A stretch of DNA of 64,000 nucleotides, from the NCBI GenBank assembly GCA_029204225.1, contig CM055111.1, positions 17,719,019-17,783,018 of the forward strand, given 5' to 3'. Both the position numbers and the translations under genes were made by a program. Below are positions 23,721 through 34,429 of the stretch, piece after piece (the stretch's first letter is position 1; each line of letters starts with the position of its first letter). This DNA comes from Diphasiastrum complanatum (lineage: Eukaryota > Streptophyta > Lycopodiopsida > Lycopodiales > Lycopodiaceae). The notes beneath the pieces were generated by a model. That model was not told the DNA's origin. It ran no database searches and worked only from the letters and a program-made list of their open reading frames with translations.

Positions 23721-24239
23721 TAGAATGACAAGGGACCGCGCTCAAATTGATCAAAAAAGGAGTTTGATTGCTTTGGAACCATTTTAAACTTCAAATAAAG
23801 GGGCTTGAAGGGCAAAGTGAACTTCAACTTCTTTAAAAATCTTCACTTTGAAACTAGAGTTGGGTCCGACTTTTCTTGAAGGTTGAAGTTTCTTCAAGCT
23901 GAAAAAATAGTTCAAAAACTAGAAAAACCCTTATTTTCTAGTCCTTAAACCTATTTGACTCAAACGAAAGGCTATAACCTCCAAACAAAGGGCACCCGGA
24001 CTGTACTTGCAAGTACGGTACTGCAAAACAGAGTGATTGCAGCGAAGAAAGTGTTCGGAGTGCACCAAAAGTGATTTCACCATTCCAATGGGCACGTAGT
24101 TGGGAGTTGGCGACAAAGTGCATTTCGGAAGGCGACGCCGATTTCGCTTTCAATTTGGCAAAAAACTAGTGGGTGGCCTGGTAAGGAAAAAATAGCAGGT
24201 CATTATCTTCAACTTCTGACATCACAGTTGGCCTCAACA
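23721..24239. other. Region without a supportable gene
   Basis: There is no coding signal on either strand. Two overlapping minus-strand ORFs at 23931-24153 are out of frame with each other and lack recognisable motifs. Confidence 0.5.
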
Positions 24240-25118
24240 TATAGCTTTTAGCCTACGCAGATCTCAGCCTAATGCATTATTGCCTTGGAGTGGAGGTGTG
24301 GCAAAAAAGAAATGAACTGGGTTTAGCACAGGTGAAGTATGTCAGAGAGTTGTTACATAGGTTCAGGTTGAAGGATTGCAAGTCAGTGAACACTCCTATT
24401 GAACCAGGTAAAAAGCTTTCTCATCTTGACGAGTCACAGCCATTTGATGCTACGCTGTATAGGCAGTTAGTAGGGAGCTTGATTTACCTTACCACGACTA
24501 GACCAGATATATGCTATGTTGTTGGTATTGTAAGTCAATTTATGGTAGCACCTACGGAAATGCATTGGAAGACAGCTAAGCGCATTTTGCGTTATGTCAA
24601 AGGCACTTTAGATTATGGCTTGGCTTAGAGGAAGCATGAAGGTTTATCTGAGTTATGTGACCATATGGATACGGATTGGGGAGGTGACTATGATGATCAT
24701 AGATCCACCATAGGGTATGTATTCCAGCTTTGTGGCAGTTGCTTTTCCTGGTCTAGCAAAAAGCAAAGTACATTTTCTTTATCCACCATAGAAGCAGTAA
24801 GGCAATGTGTAGTGCAGCACAAGAAGCTATATGGTTGAGGCAAATCTTGGAAGAAATTGGCATGAAACAAGAGAATCCCACAACTATACATAGCGACATT
24901 CAGAGTGGCATTCAACTAGAAAAGAATCTGGTGTTCCATATGAGAACCAAACACATTGAGATTTAGTATCACTTTATACGCGTGAGGCTGTTGAGTCATG
25001 AAATTCATGTTATTCATTGTAGTATGAACGAACAACTAGCTGATATTTTCACTAAGCCAGTTGTTAGAAAAAAGTTTGATAAGTTGAGATCAAAGCTTTA
25101 TGTACTTAAAGTTTGTTG
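24240..25118 (+). pseudogene. Copia-4 RT end and RNase H relic
   Basis: It starts near the end of RT (MHYCLGVEVWQ, then VNTPIEPGKKLSHLDES, LYRQLVGSLIYLTTTRPDI). RNase H follows with TDWGGDYDDHRSTIGYVF and SSKKQSTFSLS, then a frameshift near 24800, then VFHMRTKHIEI, a stop in place of the next residue, and EQLADIFTKPV. The terminal sequence LRSKLYVLKVC-stop is followed by a polypurine run and an LTR-like sequence. It is a distinct family from copia-1 and copia-2, with several stops. Confidence 0.85.
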
Positions 25119-25159
25119 ACTTTAAAACTATTTATATGACTGTATAGAAAGTAGACTCT

Positions 25160-25455
25160 ACTTTAAGGGAGAGAGTTAGAATTAAAGTAGAATCACCGTG
25201 TTACTGTACTGTGGGTCCTATCAGTAGATAAGGATCAGTTGGCTTCGCCATGAGGCGATGGGACACGCGTCCTGTCAACGGTAACCTGGGTCATGCATGG
25301 GTTGCATGAGTGAAGGACTATATGTATAGTGTATTTTCATTTTGAGAAATACAGTTGCTACGTGAGCTTGGTGTGGAGAGTGTTTTCTGTCTGTGTTATT
25401 GTGTAGCATGATCTCTGTTCCTATTCAAAGCAAATTCTAAGTAAAACATTATGTT
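25160..25455 (+). mobile_element. Candidate copia-4 LTR with polypurine tract
   Basis: The purine run AAGGGAGAGAG (about 25158-25168) follows the end of pol, as before a 3' LTR. The following ~285 bp starts TTAGAATTAAAGTAG, which resembles common copia LTR starts (TGTTAGAATT). Before 25455 there is a TATGTATAGTG near 25320 that could serve as a TATA box. No second copy is in the window to confirm the edges. Confidence 0.5.
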
Positions 25456-25475
25456 AGAATGAGCCAGAGGCTTCC

Positions 25476-25790
25476 TTGGATCCTAATGACAACATTGCAA
25501 TTGTACCTAATCCAAGTCCACACATATCAAAACAACAAGTTGGTAATGGTCGTAATCGAAACAAGATGAGACGAAAATCAAGTTTGTCCGATTTGTATGT
25601 CATTGAAAGTTTTGATAGTGATGCAACTGGGATGACATACAATATTATGATTTCAAATGGATTAACAGAAAATCATCAAAAACAAAAACAAAAATACACC
25701 AAATGTAAGCAAATATATTATGTTTACTTGAGATTAAAAGGCTTCGATGTGAATGAAGAGATGTTTATTTACCAACCAATACTACGTTAA
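25476..25790 (+). CDS. Hypothetical 104-codon ORF
   Basis: An Asn/Lys/Gln-rich polar protein with SDLYVIESFDSDATG in the middle and a Lys/Gln-rich stretch. The frame is open a little upstream of the ATG. I recognise no domain. It lies directly after the copia-4 LTR and could be a host exon or a piece of another element. Confidence 0.2.
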   Translation: MDPNDNIAIVPNPSPHISKQQVGNGRNRNKMRRKSSLSDLYVIESFDSDATGMTYNIMISNGLTENHQKQKQKYTKCKQIYYVYLRLKGFDVNEEMFIYQPILR

Positions 25791-26559
25791 CAAGAGTTGT
25801 TCTATGTGATGTCAAGGTCTTGACATCTTAAGGTTGTTGGTTGTTAATCAAACGACTATGTCTGCTCCTCTTTTTGAATTCAAGCTTAGTAAATAGAATT
25901 TCAAACTTCATTGGGTTGTTTGAATGCAACTTAGAAATGTAGAATATGGTTACAAATGATGTTATATTTATGCTATTTCACATCTTTATAATTTGCAACA
26001 TTATCAATACAAATATATATTTGTAAATGAGTCTAACTGTGCAATTCATTTTCAACAAACAAAATATCCAACAATTTGGAGATTGTTAAAATATGTGATT
26101 TAGCAAATCATAAGCTCACATAACTCGCACACATTTACTTGCAAAGTGTCAAGTCCCAAGCCCAAGGAAGTCTCTCTCTCCAAGGACACACACTTGCAAC
26201 TATAACCCAAATTCTCCACAATTTTCTACCTATTATGAAATAAGAGTTTTGATTAACAAAGAGATTATTAAGTCCATATCGAAGGCAATTTTTTGAAATA
26301 ACAATGTTCACAATATCACAACCTTTTTTGCACATACCCTTTCATACAAAAATTTGTGCAAATTGTCACTACAATTTTTTGAAATTTTAAAATAAACAAA
26401 ATACTTCTCGCTTATTTGACAATAGGGAAGGGCCTTTCTTTATGCCTAGGCGGAAGAGCATTGCAAAACTCCTCTCCACCCCAAAAAGAATCTCCATACC
26501 ATAACAATATAAATACTTTGAAATAACCATGCTTGTACAAAACTTACTTGTAATAGAAA
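25791..26559. other. Region without a supportable gene
   Basis: AT-rich, with no convincing coding sequence, RNA gene or repeat edge. The inverted EamA flank duplication begins at about 26560. Confidence 0.5.
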
Positions 26560-27811
26560 AGCATAAACGTAGCATAAGATTTGATGCTAAAAAGGCATAT
26601 GCTTCACAAAAAGACTCAATTAGTTGGCGCGAACACGTCTTGCTAGGAATGAAAGCAATGGATAACCTCTTGTGACATTTTCTCTCTTATTCTCGTGCAT
26701 TATTTTTAATCTCGTTTTGTTAAAATCTTAAAGTTAGAGCTAAGTAGGGCTATGATTCGGCTCGGCACAATTTCTGTACAGCGTGTAAACAAGTTTGATA
26801 GATTATAAATGGATTGAAGGAGAGAACTGCTCTTTGTTGAGATTCAACATCACTGCCTTACTCGGAACTCCATACCGGCATTGTTGGACACCCATCATCA
26901 TATTATTGTTTACGAATATGGCAGGCTCTTATAACTTCGGTTGTGCCTAGAGGGGATTGACTACACAGAAGCAGATACAGAGTTCAGGTTAACCTGTGAC
27001 AGAATAGGAAATTGGATCTTAAAGCTAGTGGAAATGGAAAGAGAATTTGGAGACAATTTCCTGCCCTGCAAGACATCCTAACAACCTTCGAGCTCGTAGT
27101 CGAGCTTTTATTGGCATATTGCTGAGAAAGTCATTTCGTCAGAAAGCTAACACCACTTCTAATTCTATCTATTTTATGCTACTTTTATTTTAAAGAGGCT
27201 TTGGCCCCTCGCATCTTGCGAACACGGGCCGCACGTATGACAGTTTGGCCCCGGTGCCCTCCTGACCACACGTTTTTTTTTTTTTTGTTTCTTTTTTAAA
27301 AACTGCCTGCCTGAACGCCACGTGTCCAGGTAGCCAGTTTATATCCCATAAGCATTTCTACAAGGTAAGGGGAGGGAATATATACAGAAACCCACCTAAT
27401 CGCTAGCATGTGTGTGTGTGTGCATGGGTGCCCGGCGCCACTCACCGTGCCCGATGCCACTGCCCGGCGCCACCTGCAGGCTGCCCGGCGTCGTGGGTGC
27501 CCGTGGCCTGGGGCTGCCTGTCGAAAAGCCTCACGCCAGCCACACCTCAAATTTTGGCGGGCACCCCCTTGCGGACACCCGTCAGCCGCTGGGGGGCACC
27601 GGGGCCAAACCCCTCCCACGCAAGGGCCGTGCTTGTAAGTCCCAACGGGTTAAAGCGGCCCGGATATCCACCCACACACACGTGAACAGGGAAGGTACTG
27701 GGAATGTACGTAACCAACCCAACCCAACCACCACACCCAGGGGCCTATTGCTTCTATGTATTTCATATTATCTATATAACTGAACTACGCAATATTTCGC
27801 GAACAAATTTT
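26560..27811 (-). repeat. Inverted copy of the EamA 3' flank
   Basis: On the minus strand the blocks seen at 18846-19545 recur in the same order: CAAAGCCTCTTTAAAAT, AGGAAATTGTCTCC, CACTAGCTTTAAGATCC, TCCCCTCTAGGCAC, CCATTGCTTTCATTCCT and TGTGAAGCATATGCC. Collinearity is interrupted by a GC-rich insert at about 27250-27770. Identity by eye is roughly 75-80 percent. Noncoding flank is copied as well as exon, so this was a DNA-level duplication rather than a retrocopy. Confidence 0.75.
27400..27680. other. GC-rich islet with TGCCCGGCGCCAC-like repeats
   Basis: This ~280 bp stretch is strikingly GC-rich beside its AT-rich surroundings. It holds at least four variants of TGCCCGGCGCCAC between about 27428 and 27500. 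All three plus frames and a minus frame are open for 76-123 codons, as GC-rich sequence lacking stops tends to be, so no protein is called. It falls exactly in the gap of the EamA flank duplication and looks like an insertion. Confidence 0.6.
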
Positions 27812-28690
27812 TTAGCACTCATTCGCCAATATCATAGACATGCTCTTCAGTGCCCAGAAAAGATGGAGATCCAACATCTACTGCCGGATTATGAACTATG
27901 GTACTGTATTGTGGAGGTTTGAAAGAGTTAGTAAATACGGATAGACAATCCGTGTTCTTCTGAATCATGAATCATGAAATCTACGTCTTTAACAAGCCTC
28001 TCGGTTTGAGCAATATAGAACGGAGATTTTAGTTGAGATATCAACATGACTCATGGAACATGATCAGCATTGAGGAGGGTCGATACCAGGACATTTTTCA
28101 TCAAATAGCCATGATCCGGTCTAGAAAGATTCTGGCGAAAATTCAGGTGGCCATTTTCTGTCTTCTGTATCTTAAGGCCCAGATCTGTTTGGTACACTTG
28201 AGAGCGATTGGTAGGTTTTCGAGATGTCTTTGTTGGTCCACATAGTTGCTAGCAGAACCATCGGTCCTCCCAAAAGTTCAAGACCGTTTGCAGATTTGTG
28301 TCGGAGAAGTGTAGAGAAAAGTGCACCCCAGACTGGAATAGTCATGTAAATGAAAGTGGTGACAGATGCATTCACACCATGCAGAGCTCGTATTTCCAAC
28401 CAGCTGCATAGTCCACCACAGACGAGACCATAGTAGATCAATGGAAACCATGGTAAAGGTTGAGCTAGTGTTGTGGAATCTAAGCCCCAATCACTAGAAC
28501 TGGTGCGTAGATTGCATATCTCCCAAAAAGCGCTGAGAACAGTTAATATGGCTAACTGAATGGCATTTAAACGCTTTGCATTTAATGCTTTACCAATTCT
28601 GAGGACTTCTGCTCGAAATATTTGCAGAGCGAAAGTTAAAAAACTGGCGAAAACCCATGGGTTTCCACCTTGAGTGCGATATATACACAA
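27812..28690 (-). pseudogene. Truncated EamA/DMT transporter copy (last exon only)
   Basis: The minus-strand frame 28690-28172 reads GGNPWVFASFLTFALQIFRAE, then SWLEIRALHGVNASVTTFIY and PVWGALFS, matching exon 4 of the gene at 15911-18845. After 28172 the C-terminal tail similarity continues out of frame and with changes to KPPQYS and GTEEHVYDIGE-stop near 27840. Exons 1-3 are absent; similarity stops at about 28680 beside the TTCCTA cluster. With no promoter side, initiator or transporter N-half, it is a fragment. The domain part of the frame has nonetheless stayed open for 172 codons. Confidence 0.85.
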
Positions 28691-28699
28691 GGAACTTTT

Positions 28700-28925
28700 G
28701 ATCGTTCCTATATAGGAAAAAAAAAGAGTTTTCCTAGAAAGAAATACACATAACTAGGAACTGTGCATTCACTAGGAAAAGTAAAACAATTCCTAGATTG
28801 ACAATATAGGAAAACTTTTCCTATATCGGAAAATTTTGACCAAGAATTTCCTAGAATAAGTATTTTCCTATATATAAAATTTTTAACAGAAAAGAATTAG
28901 TTTTCCTATATAGATAAATAGCTTC
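28700..28925. repeat. Dense cluster of TTCCTA / TAGGAA motifs and palindromes
   Basis: About eleven TTCCTA or TAGGAA hexamers occur within ~205 bp, near 28705, 28713, 28731, 28755, 28773, 28790, 28807, 28818, 28849, 28864 and 28902. A perfect 14 bp palindrome TTCCTATATAGGAA lies at 28705-28718. A near-adjacent inverted pair, with 11 bp arms ATATAGGAAAA separated by one base, lies at about 28804-28826. Subterminal regions of DNA transposons often look like this, but no terminal inverted repeat or target duplication was found. Confidence 0.8.
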
Positions 28926-29249
28926 CTTTGTTCAGTTGCAATATAGTAGCCAACTCTACTTGTCCCAAAGCATTAAATACAACTGTTGTTTGGTGGGGAT
29001 AATCATATGGACTTCTCTCTGAAAAAAAACACACTTAGGCAACGCAAATTCCCAACTTAAACTATTAAAAAGCTCGCAGGCAAACTAGAACCGAGATGAG
29101 AATTCCCAACTAAAACAAAAATAAAGAAGAAGAAGGGCGAAGTTTAGAAGGAACAAACGATCTTGTATATAATGATGTAGAGAGTGAGAGTGACCTCAAA
29201 GAAAACGGTGGGCTAAAGCATCGCATCTCGAAATGGCACAAATCACAGT

Positions 29250-30040
29250 CATGAGTTTATTCAAACAAAACTAAGAGATACAGTCAATATTCCTTGCAGC
29301 AGCTTATAATGTAGAACTGAAGAAAGCCATTGATCAGTCGGTTAGACGCTATAAGTCTGAATTAAGCGCAACTACTGATGAGCAACCACAATAGCAATCT
29401 CTAATCAACTCTAAAGAAATGAGCTAGAATACTCAAGAGTGTCCAAGCCCGCAGGCTTGAGAGAGAACGCTAACTATTCAATACTTGATTCATTATAATG
29501 TAGAAATATGAGCAGCTATTTATACTAAGCAAATGTGGCAATGTCCAATTGTAGGACAACTAATCAGGTCGTAGATCATAATGGCTAGTGGGCCATAGTG
29601 ACTAAATATAAGTCTGAATTAAGCGCAACTACTGATAACTATAACCACAATAGAAATCTCTAATCAACTCTAAAGAAATGAGCTAGAATACTCAAGAGTG
29701 TCCAAGCCCGCAGGCTTGAGAGAGAATGCTAACTATTCAATACTTGATTCATTATAATGTAGAAATATGAGCAGCTATTTATACTAAGCAAATGCGGCAA
29801 CATCCAATAGTAGGACAACTAATTAGGTCGTAGATCATAATGGCTAGTGGGCCATAGTGAGTTGGCATCCATCTAGATCTTCCTGTAAATTTACTTGCTA
29901 TAAACTTAGGGCAAGTCTGTAGCTTTAAAACAAATCGAACAATAAATTGTCTTTCAACTGACACGAAATTTGTCGTTGACTGCCAATCAAACGACACAAA
30001 ATTTGTTGATGATGACACTAAATGTTGGAGCCACCTGTGA
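29250..30040 (-). mobile_element. Copia-3-type LTR with internal duplication
   Basis: On the minus strand it matches the LTR at 44034-45153 around TTAGTATAAATAG (TATA box), CTCTCTCAAGCCTGCGGGCTTG, ACACTCTTGAGTATTCTAGC, AGAGATTGCTATTG and TTGCGCTTAATTC. No coding sequence of the family is attached, so it is a solo or truncated LTR. A 257 bp segment is present twice (annotated separately). Confidence 0.75.
29351..29864. repeat. Tandem duplication, ~257 bp x 2, inside the LTR
   Basis: ATAAGTCTGAATTAAGCGC starts both copies (29351 and 29608), and each ends near GCTAGTGGGCCATAGTGA. Both copies contain the TATA box and leader hairpin, so the LTR carries a duplicated promoter region. The copies differ by only a few bases. 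Confidence 0.92.
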
Positions 30041-30835
30041 GCCATTTTTGAGTAATTATGTAGACTGTGTTAAAACATGAAGAAAGCTACAGGTCTGGAT
30101 AAAAATTGGACGAAGATTAAGAAGTCGATTAGTAGGAGAATAATCCAAGACCTCATGCAACCTGGAATAGCAAATGCCCTCCTATTCTTGCATTATAGCA
30201 GTCAAACACCATGCAAGTGCTCCCATGTACAATTATAGGTCTGGGCCCACATATGATGATTATAAATTACTTTACTGGTCAAGCCCGGAATGTCAAGAAT
30301 TATTCTGAATTCCTCATACTGGACATGGACGTAATAGTAATCAAGGTGGAGGAAGATTGGAGTCATTCGATTAGAACTTGACATGTTCCAGTTTGACCTT
30401 CTTTGATACTATCAATTTTTGTTGAGCGGTGTTAAGGTATGTTATTCAATATGCAAATTTTAAATTTTGATTTGTTATTGTTTCAAGATGTTGAATGTTA
30501 CAATGGTTGTAATTGAAACAAATCTATTCCAATGATTGTAGATGAAACAAATGTTGATATAGTATTGGAGCTGAAGCCGCAATGTCGCAATGGCTTCAAA
30601 ATTTGAGCAGACAACTTCTCGCTCAATCATTTTGTCGGAACCGATGTTATCTAATATTCCTAAAAAACCTATATTAGATCTTCTTTTATATACTACAAAC
30701 AATAAGAGTTATATATCTTTTAATGATATAGAAGATATTTTTTATTTGAGAGAAGAAGTCTTTTCTAATTTTGCAAAAGAATTGGTTGAATTTTCAATAT
30801 TATAGATTATAGTTACGATGATCTTGAAAGCAAGA
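30041..30835. other. Region without a supportable gene
   Basis: AT-rich, with short ORFs only. The 71-codon plus-strand ORF at 30590-30805 has no recognisable motif. Confidence 0.45.
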
Positions 30836-31790
30836 TTCAGCAGCTTATGGCCTCAAGATCCACATTGTGGATGAGAAGACAACCTTCTTGAATGGCGAAT
30901 TAGGCGAGGAGGTCTACATGGATCAATCCCCAAGATATGTCTCGAATTCACTTCCTGACTATGCATGCAGAATGCATAGAAGCATCTACAGTCTGAAACA
31001 ATCAGCCCGACAATGGTACAAGAAGAAAGATCAAGCCCTGAAATCATTAAGATTCAAGCCTCTCTTGGTTGTATATGTCAGAGTTATAGATGGGCAGATC
31101 ATCATTGTGGCTGTGTATGTGGATGACACTATGATAAGTGAGCAGCTAATTGCTGAAGTAAAGGCAGACATCTCGAAACATTTCGAGATCGTGGATCTGG
31201 GAGAAGCCAGGTGTTACCTAGGCTTGCAAATTGAAAGGGACTATGAGGGAGGTAAGTTATACCTTCACCAGTCTAGATACACCCAGAAAATCCTAGACTA
31301 CTTTGGGATGCTGAACTGCAAAGGAGCGAACACTCCAATGCTCGCAGGGACGGTGCTGACGAATGATGATTGTCCAAAGATTGAGGAAGAGAGAGAACAT
31401 ATGCAGCTCACACCTTAGAGGAAGCTGATAGGATCACTGATGTACTTTGCTGACAATATACGTCCTGATATTGCTTATGCAGTATTCAGAATGAGCCAAT
31501 TCTGCACGATTCCAAGCTCGACACATTGGAAGATTGCAGAATGAATTTTGCAATATCTTCAATTAACGAGGGATTATGGCTTGTGTTATTGTCATGGTGC
31601 ATGCTTCAGGATACTTTCCTACAACGACGCTAGCTGGGCATCTCTCAAGGACAACTGTAAAAGCGTCTCGGGAGGATGCACCATCGCATCAGGAGCAGTA
31701 GTTCTCTGGGTCAGCAAGAAGCAGACCGTTGTAGCCCAGTCATCTTGTGAAGTAGAATATGTTGCCAATGCACTGCATGGATTTGAATGC
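30836..31790 (+). pseudogene. Copia-2 reverse transcriptase and RNase H relic
   Basis: A truncated sister of 12079-13440. It starts within RT at LKIHIVDEKTTFLNGELGEE and keeps an intact VYVDDTM catalytic box near 31110-31130, but has a short deletion after it. It continues QLIAEVKADISKHF, GEARCYLGLQIERDYEGGK, then a TAG near 31416. Later a stop near 31541 breaks the frame before the RNase H (ILSYNDASWASL, QSSCEVEYV). Similarity ends at about 31765. Confidence 0.88.
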
Positions 31791-31839
31791 AGTGTTTGAA
31801 AAAGCGGGGGAAGTTCAATATAGATAATTTCTCTTGTTG

Positions 31840-32070
31840 TGTCTGATCTAGTATGCAAATGCTTCTGTTGTTAATTATGTGTCTGCGTTTTTTTTTTTCT
31901 CGTTCATTATAATTTCGCACCTTGGTTGAAACTATGTTGAACGCTGCATTAATTTTATAAACGTAGATCAGCAGAACAGCCTGACTACATTTTGGAGGAT
32001 TGTAGGAGCGATTCAGCTGGCAGTGTCCAGTGATCGCATCTGAACTCCATCCGAGTCGCAAGAGGATTGT
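31840..32070 (+). mobile_element. Copia-2 LTR fragment (3' part)
   Basis: It contains CACCTTGGTTGAAACTATG, AACGTAGATCAGCAGAAC and TGAACTCCATCCGA, matching the minus-strand LTR at 9240-9400 and, more distantly, 60540-60660 and 63680-63830. It lies just downstream of, and in the same direction as, the copia-2 RNase H relic, so it is probably its 3' LTR with the intervening sequence lost. Confidence 0.75.
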
Positions 32071-32299
32071 GGTTCCTTCGCGGAAGGTTCGCAACTGCAA
32101 AACCCAAATCGCGATACACGAACCTGATTCCTCATCAAGAACGTCACACAAAACATCGCGAGTTCTAACCTAAATATAAATTTACAAAGTGCAAGTAGGC
32201 CTTTACATGAATTTAGGCACTATAACACATTTACATGTACAATATAAACAATAATTTTGGATAATGTGGGATCATGAGGCTCCACATATCCCCTTCCTC

Positions 32300-33300
32300 A
32301 GCTGTGCAGTGGCTCGCAAACAAATTGCTTACAATCTTCTTTGTCACTTTCTGCTGGCTGGCTTTCTATGGAAAATAGCTTTTGCTCGGACTTCATTTCA
32401 TTCATTGACTTGCTCTAAGGTCATCCCTTTTGTAGCAAGGTAGTAATTGTTCGTCTGGTTGTAATCTTTCTGAAATGATAAATTCAAATAACCTCCCATT
32501 CCTTGATTTCCCAATGGTGCAAGGGGCTTGTCGATCAATGTGTTATTTTCAAGATGAGTGTACCAACTATACCCAGACAAGATTTCAGACATCTCAGCAG
32601 AAGGGACAATTAGTGAGAGGGCTGCATATGTATATTCTGGGAATTTTTCTTTAATGTACAATTGTTGAATGGACAAAAGGGCATGTGAAATGAGAGAACC
32701 AATATTTACATAATTGTAAGTATAGTATGGTCTGGTTATTGGGTTAGTGGAGCGAAGTATATCATCTGCTTTAACTTCCTCCAAATAATGAGAATAATTA
32801 GCTTCCCAATCTGTGTGGATTTCCCACAGATCAGGGAATAATAGCTGACTAGAGAACTTGGAAGGAGTTGGATCAGGGCTAGGAACTACTCAATTGACAT
32901 CAAAAATGTTAATTGAGTCTAGCTTATTCCGATACTCATCCAAAGCTAGAAAAATATTGTTTTCAAATGGTTTTAGATATTCTAGGATATATATATGCAA
33001 AGATCTTGTAACAACATGGATATAGTTAGTTTGCACATTGAGCTTATTCTAAACAATGGCAAGAGACAGCGTAGTATCATGTCTACCTTTTGCTTCTTCG
33101 AGGGCTGTATCTTTCCTGATCAGCTCTGCTTGGGCTGCTTCAAGCTCTTTGCTCTTGTGTGACAGCTTAGCCTTGATTTCTTTCAGCTCCTTATTCTTCT
33201 GGATTAGGTATGTTCAAATGGAATCATATTTTGATCCAAGCTTCCTTGAGACTTTCTCTAGGCTGACAAAATGTTGAATGGTTGCCTGTGTGTCTGACAA
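32300..33300 (-). pseudogene. Unidentified coiled-coil protein relic
   Basis: On the minus strand one frame can be followed for about 300 codons with only a few in-frame stops. It opens QATIQHFVSLEKVSRKLG, then a Lys/Glu-rich coiled coil (ELKEIKAKLSHKSKELEAAQ). SLHIYILEYLKPFENNIFLALD follows, then PSKFSSQLLFPDLWEIHTDW. It ends in an open 128-codon part (32784-32398) containing YYTYNYVNIGSLISHALLS. Stops are seen at about 33205, 33050 and 32890. The residue pattern looks like real former protein. I recognise no family; it is neither gag nor pol of any copia in the window. Confidence 0.45.
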
Positions 33301-33554
33301 CAATGTACCAAAAGTCTTCACATATAATTTTTCATCAAGAATTTGTATATATTATTCAAGTTATAGTCCATTTTTTGCCACTGTTATAATGGCAATTAAG
33401 GCCTTATCTATTTGCTTAGGAGGCCATAATTACTCAAGAGGAACATTCAAAATTGTTTTTGTTAATAGGAATCTAGCCATTAAAATATTGGGTTATGTCC
33501 TTGGAAATACAACAAAAAGATCATCTTCAATGGCCCTTTATTTAGCTTACATTA

Positions 33555-33790
33555 TTTGGAGGAGGAGATCTACATGAGGCAACCCGAGGGCTTCATCAAG
33601 GAAAAGCATGAAGGAAGGGTGTGTTTTTTGAAGACGAGCTTTTATGGGCTCAAGCAAGCACCTAGAGCATGGTCCTCTAGGCTAAACTCTTTGCTCATGT
33701 CCATCAATTTTGTATTGAGTGCATATGATCCATCATTGTATATAAGAGTTCATGACGATAAGATCATTATTCTTGTATTTGAGTGATTGA
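33555..33790 (+). pseudogene. Copia-1 RT fragment
   Basis: It reads LEEEIYMRQPEGFIKEKHEG, then SFYGLKQAPRAWSSRLNSLL and AYDPSLYIRVHDDKIIILV. It corresponds to the intact element around residues 920-990 and stops just before the YVDD box. The LTR at 33828 follows directly, so most of RT and all of RNase H is deleted. Confidence 0.88.
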
Positions 33791-33827
33791 TAAAAGCATT
33801 ATTTTTTCCAAGGCTAGATTTGAGGAG

Positions 33828-34425
33828 TGTGAAAAATTGCCAACTTTGGCAAATGTAGCCATGTAGCATATTGTACATTTTTGTCTGTAATTGGATTCCA
33901 CACATGTATGGCCAAAGTGCCATGTGGCAATCTACTCCTAAAGTAGGTTAGCTTGATTCAAAAGAAGTGGTTGTGTCTATTTAGTAGAGATCCCTACTTT
34001 ATAGGATCTAGACCTTGATTTATGATGAGATTTTGACTAACTAGCTATCTATCAAGCATGACTCTAGGAAATAGGCGAGGGTTTCATTTTAGGACAAGAA
34101 GGTTGAGATAACCTCCTTATTACATTCTAGAAATTCACCTAACTTTACAAAGGAAGTGAGTTTTGCTATGTATTCCATCTCTCCATAGTGAGAAGATAGA
34201 TTTTGGAGCACATTGGCAATTTCATATTTGCTCTCTATGTGCATTTTTTTTTCTTTGCTCCAAATGAAACCAACAGTTAGTACACTTCAAACATTGTCTA
34301 CAGGCCATACAACAGGCTTCTCTTCAGACATGTGGGCTCGGATCTATGTTCTTGATCTTTGATTTGATTATCAATGCTTGTTATTTGTCAAATTGCCAAT
34401 CTAGATCAAGATTTTGTTGACTAGC
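33828..34425 (+). mobile_element. Copia-1-related LTR
   Basis: It starts TGTGAAAAATTGCCAAC after a purine-rich GAGGAG. It shares CTACTCCTAAAGTAGGTTAG, TGCTATGTATTCCA and CCATAGTGAGAAGA with the LTR relic at 39240-39800. Its right end matches, inverted, 35640-35740, sharing AAATCTTGATCTAGA and GACAAATAAC. It abuts minus-strand gag at about 34430. Confidence 0.75.
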
Positions 34426-34429
34426 TTTG

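Noticed and set aside
27296-27785. Overlapping 76-123 codon ORFs in a GC-rich block
   Set aside because: All plus frames and one minus frame are open at once, as expected from GC-rich sequence poor in stops; no recognisable domain.
30590-30805. 71-codon ORF (MASKFEQTT...)
   Set aside because: AT-rich, no motif, no similarity to other sequence in the window.
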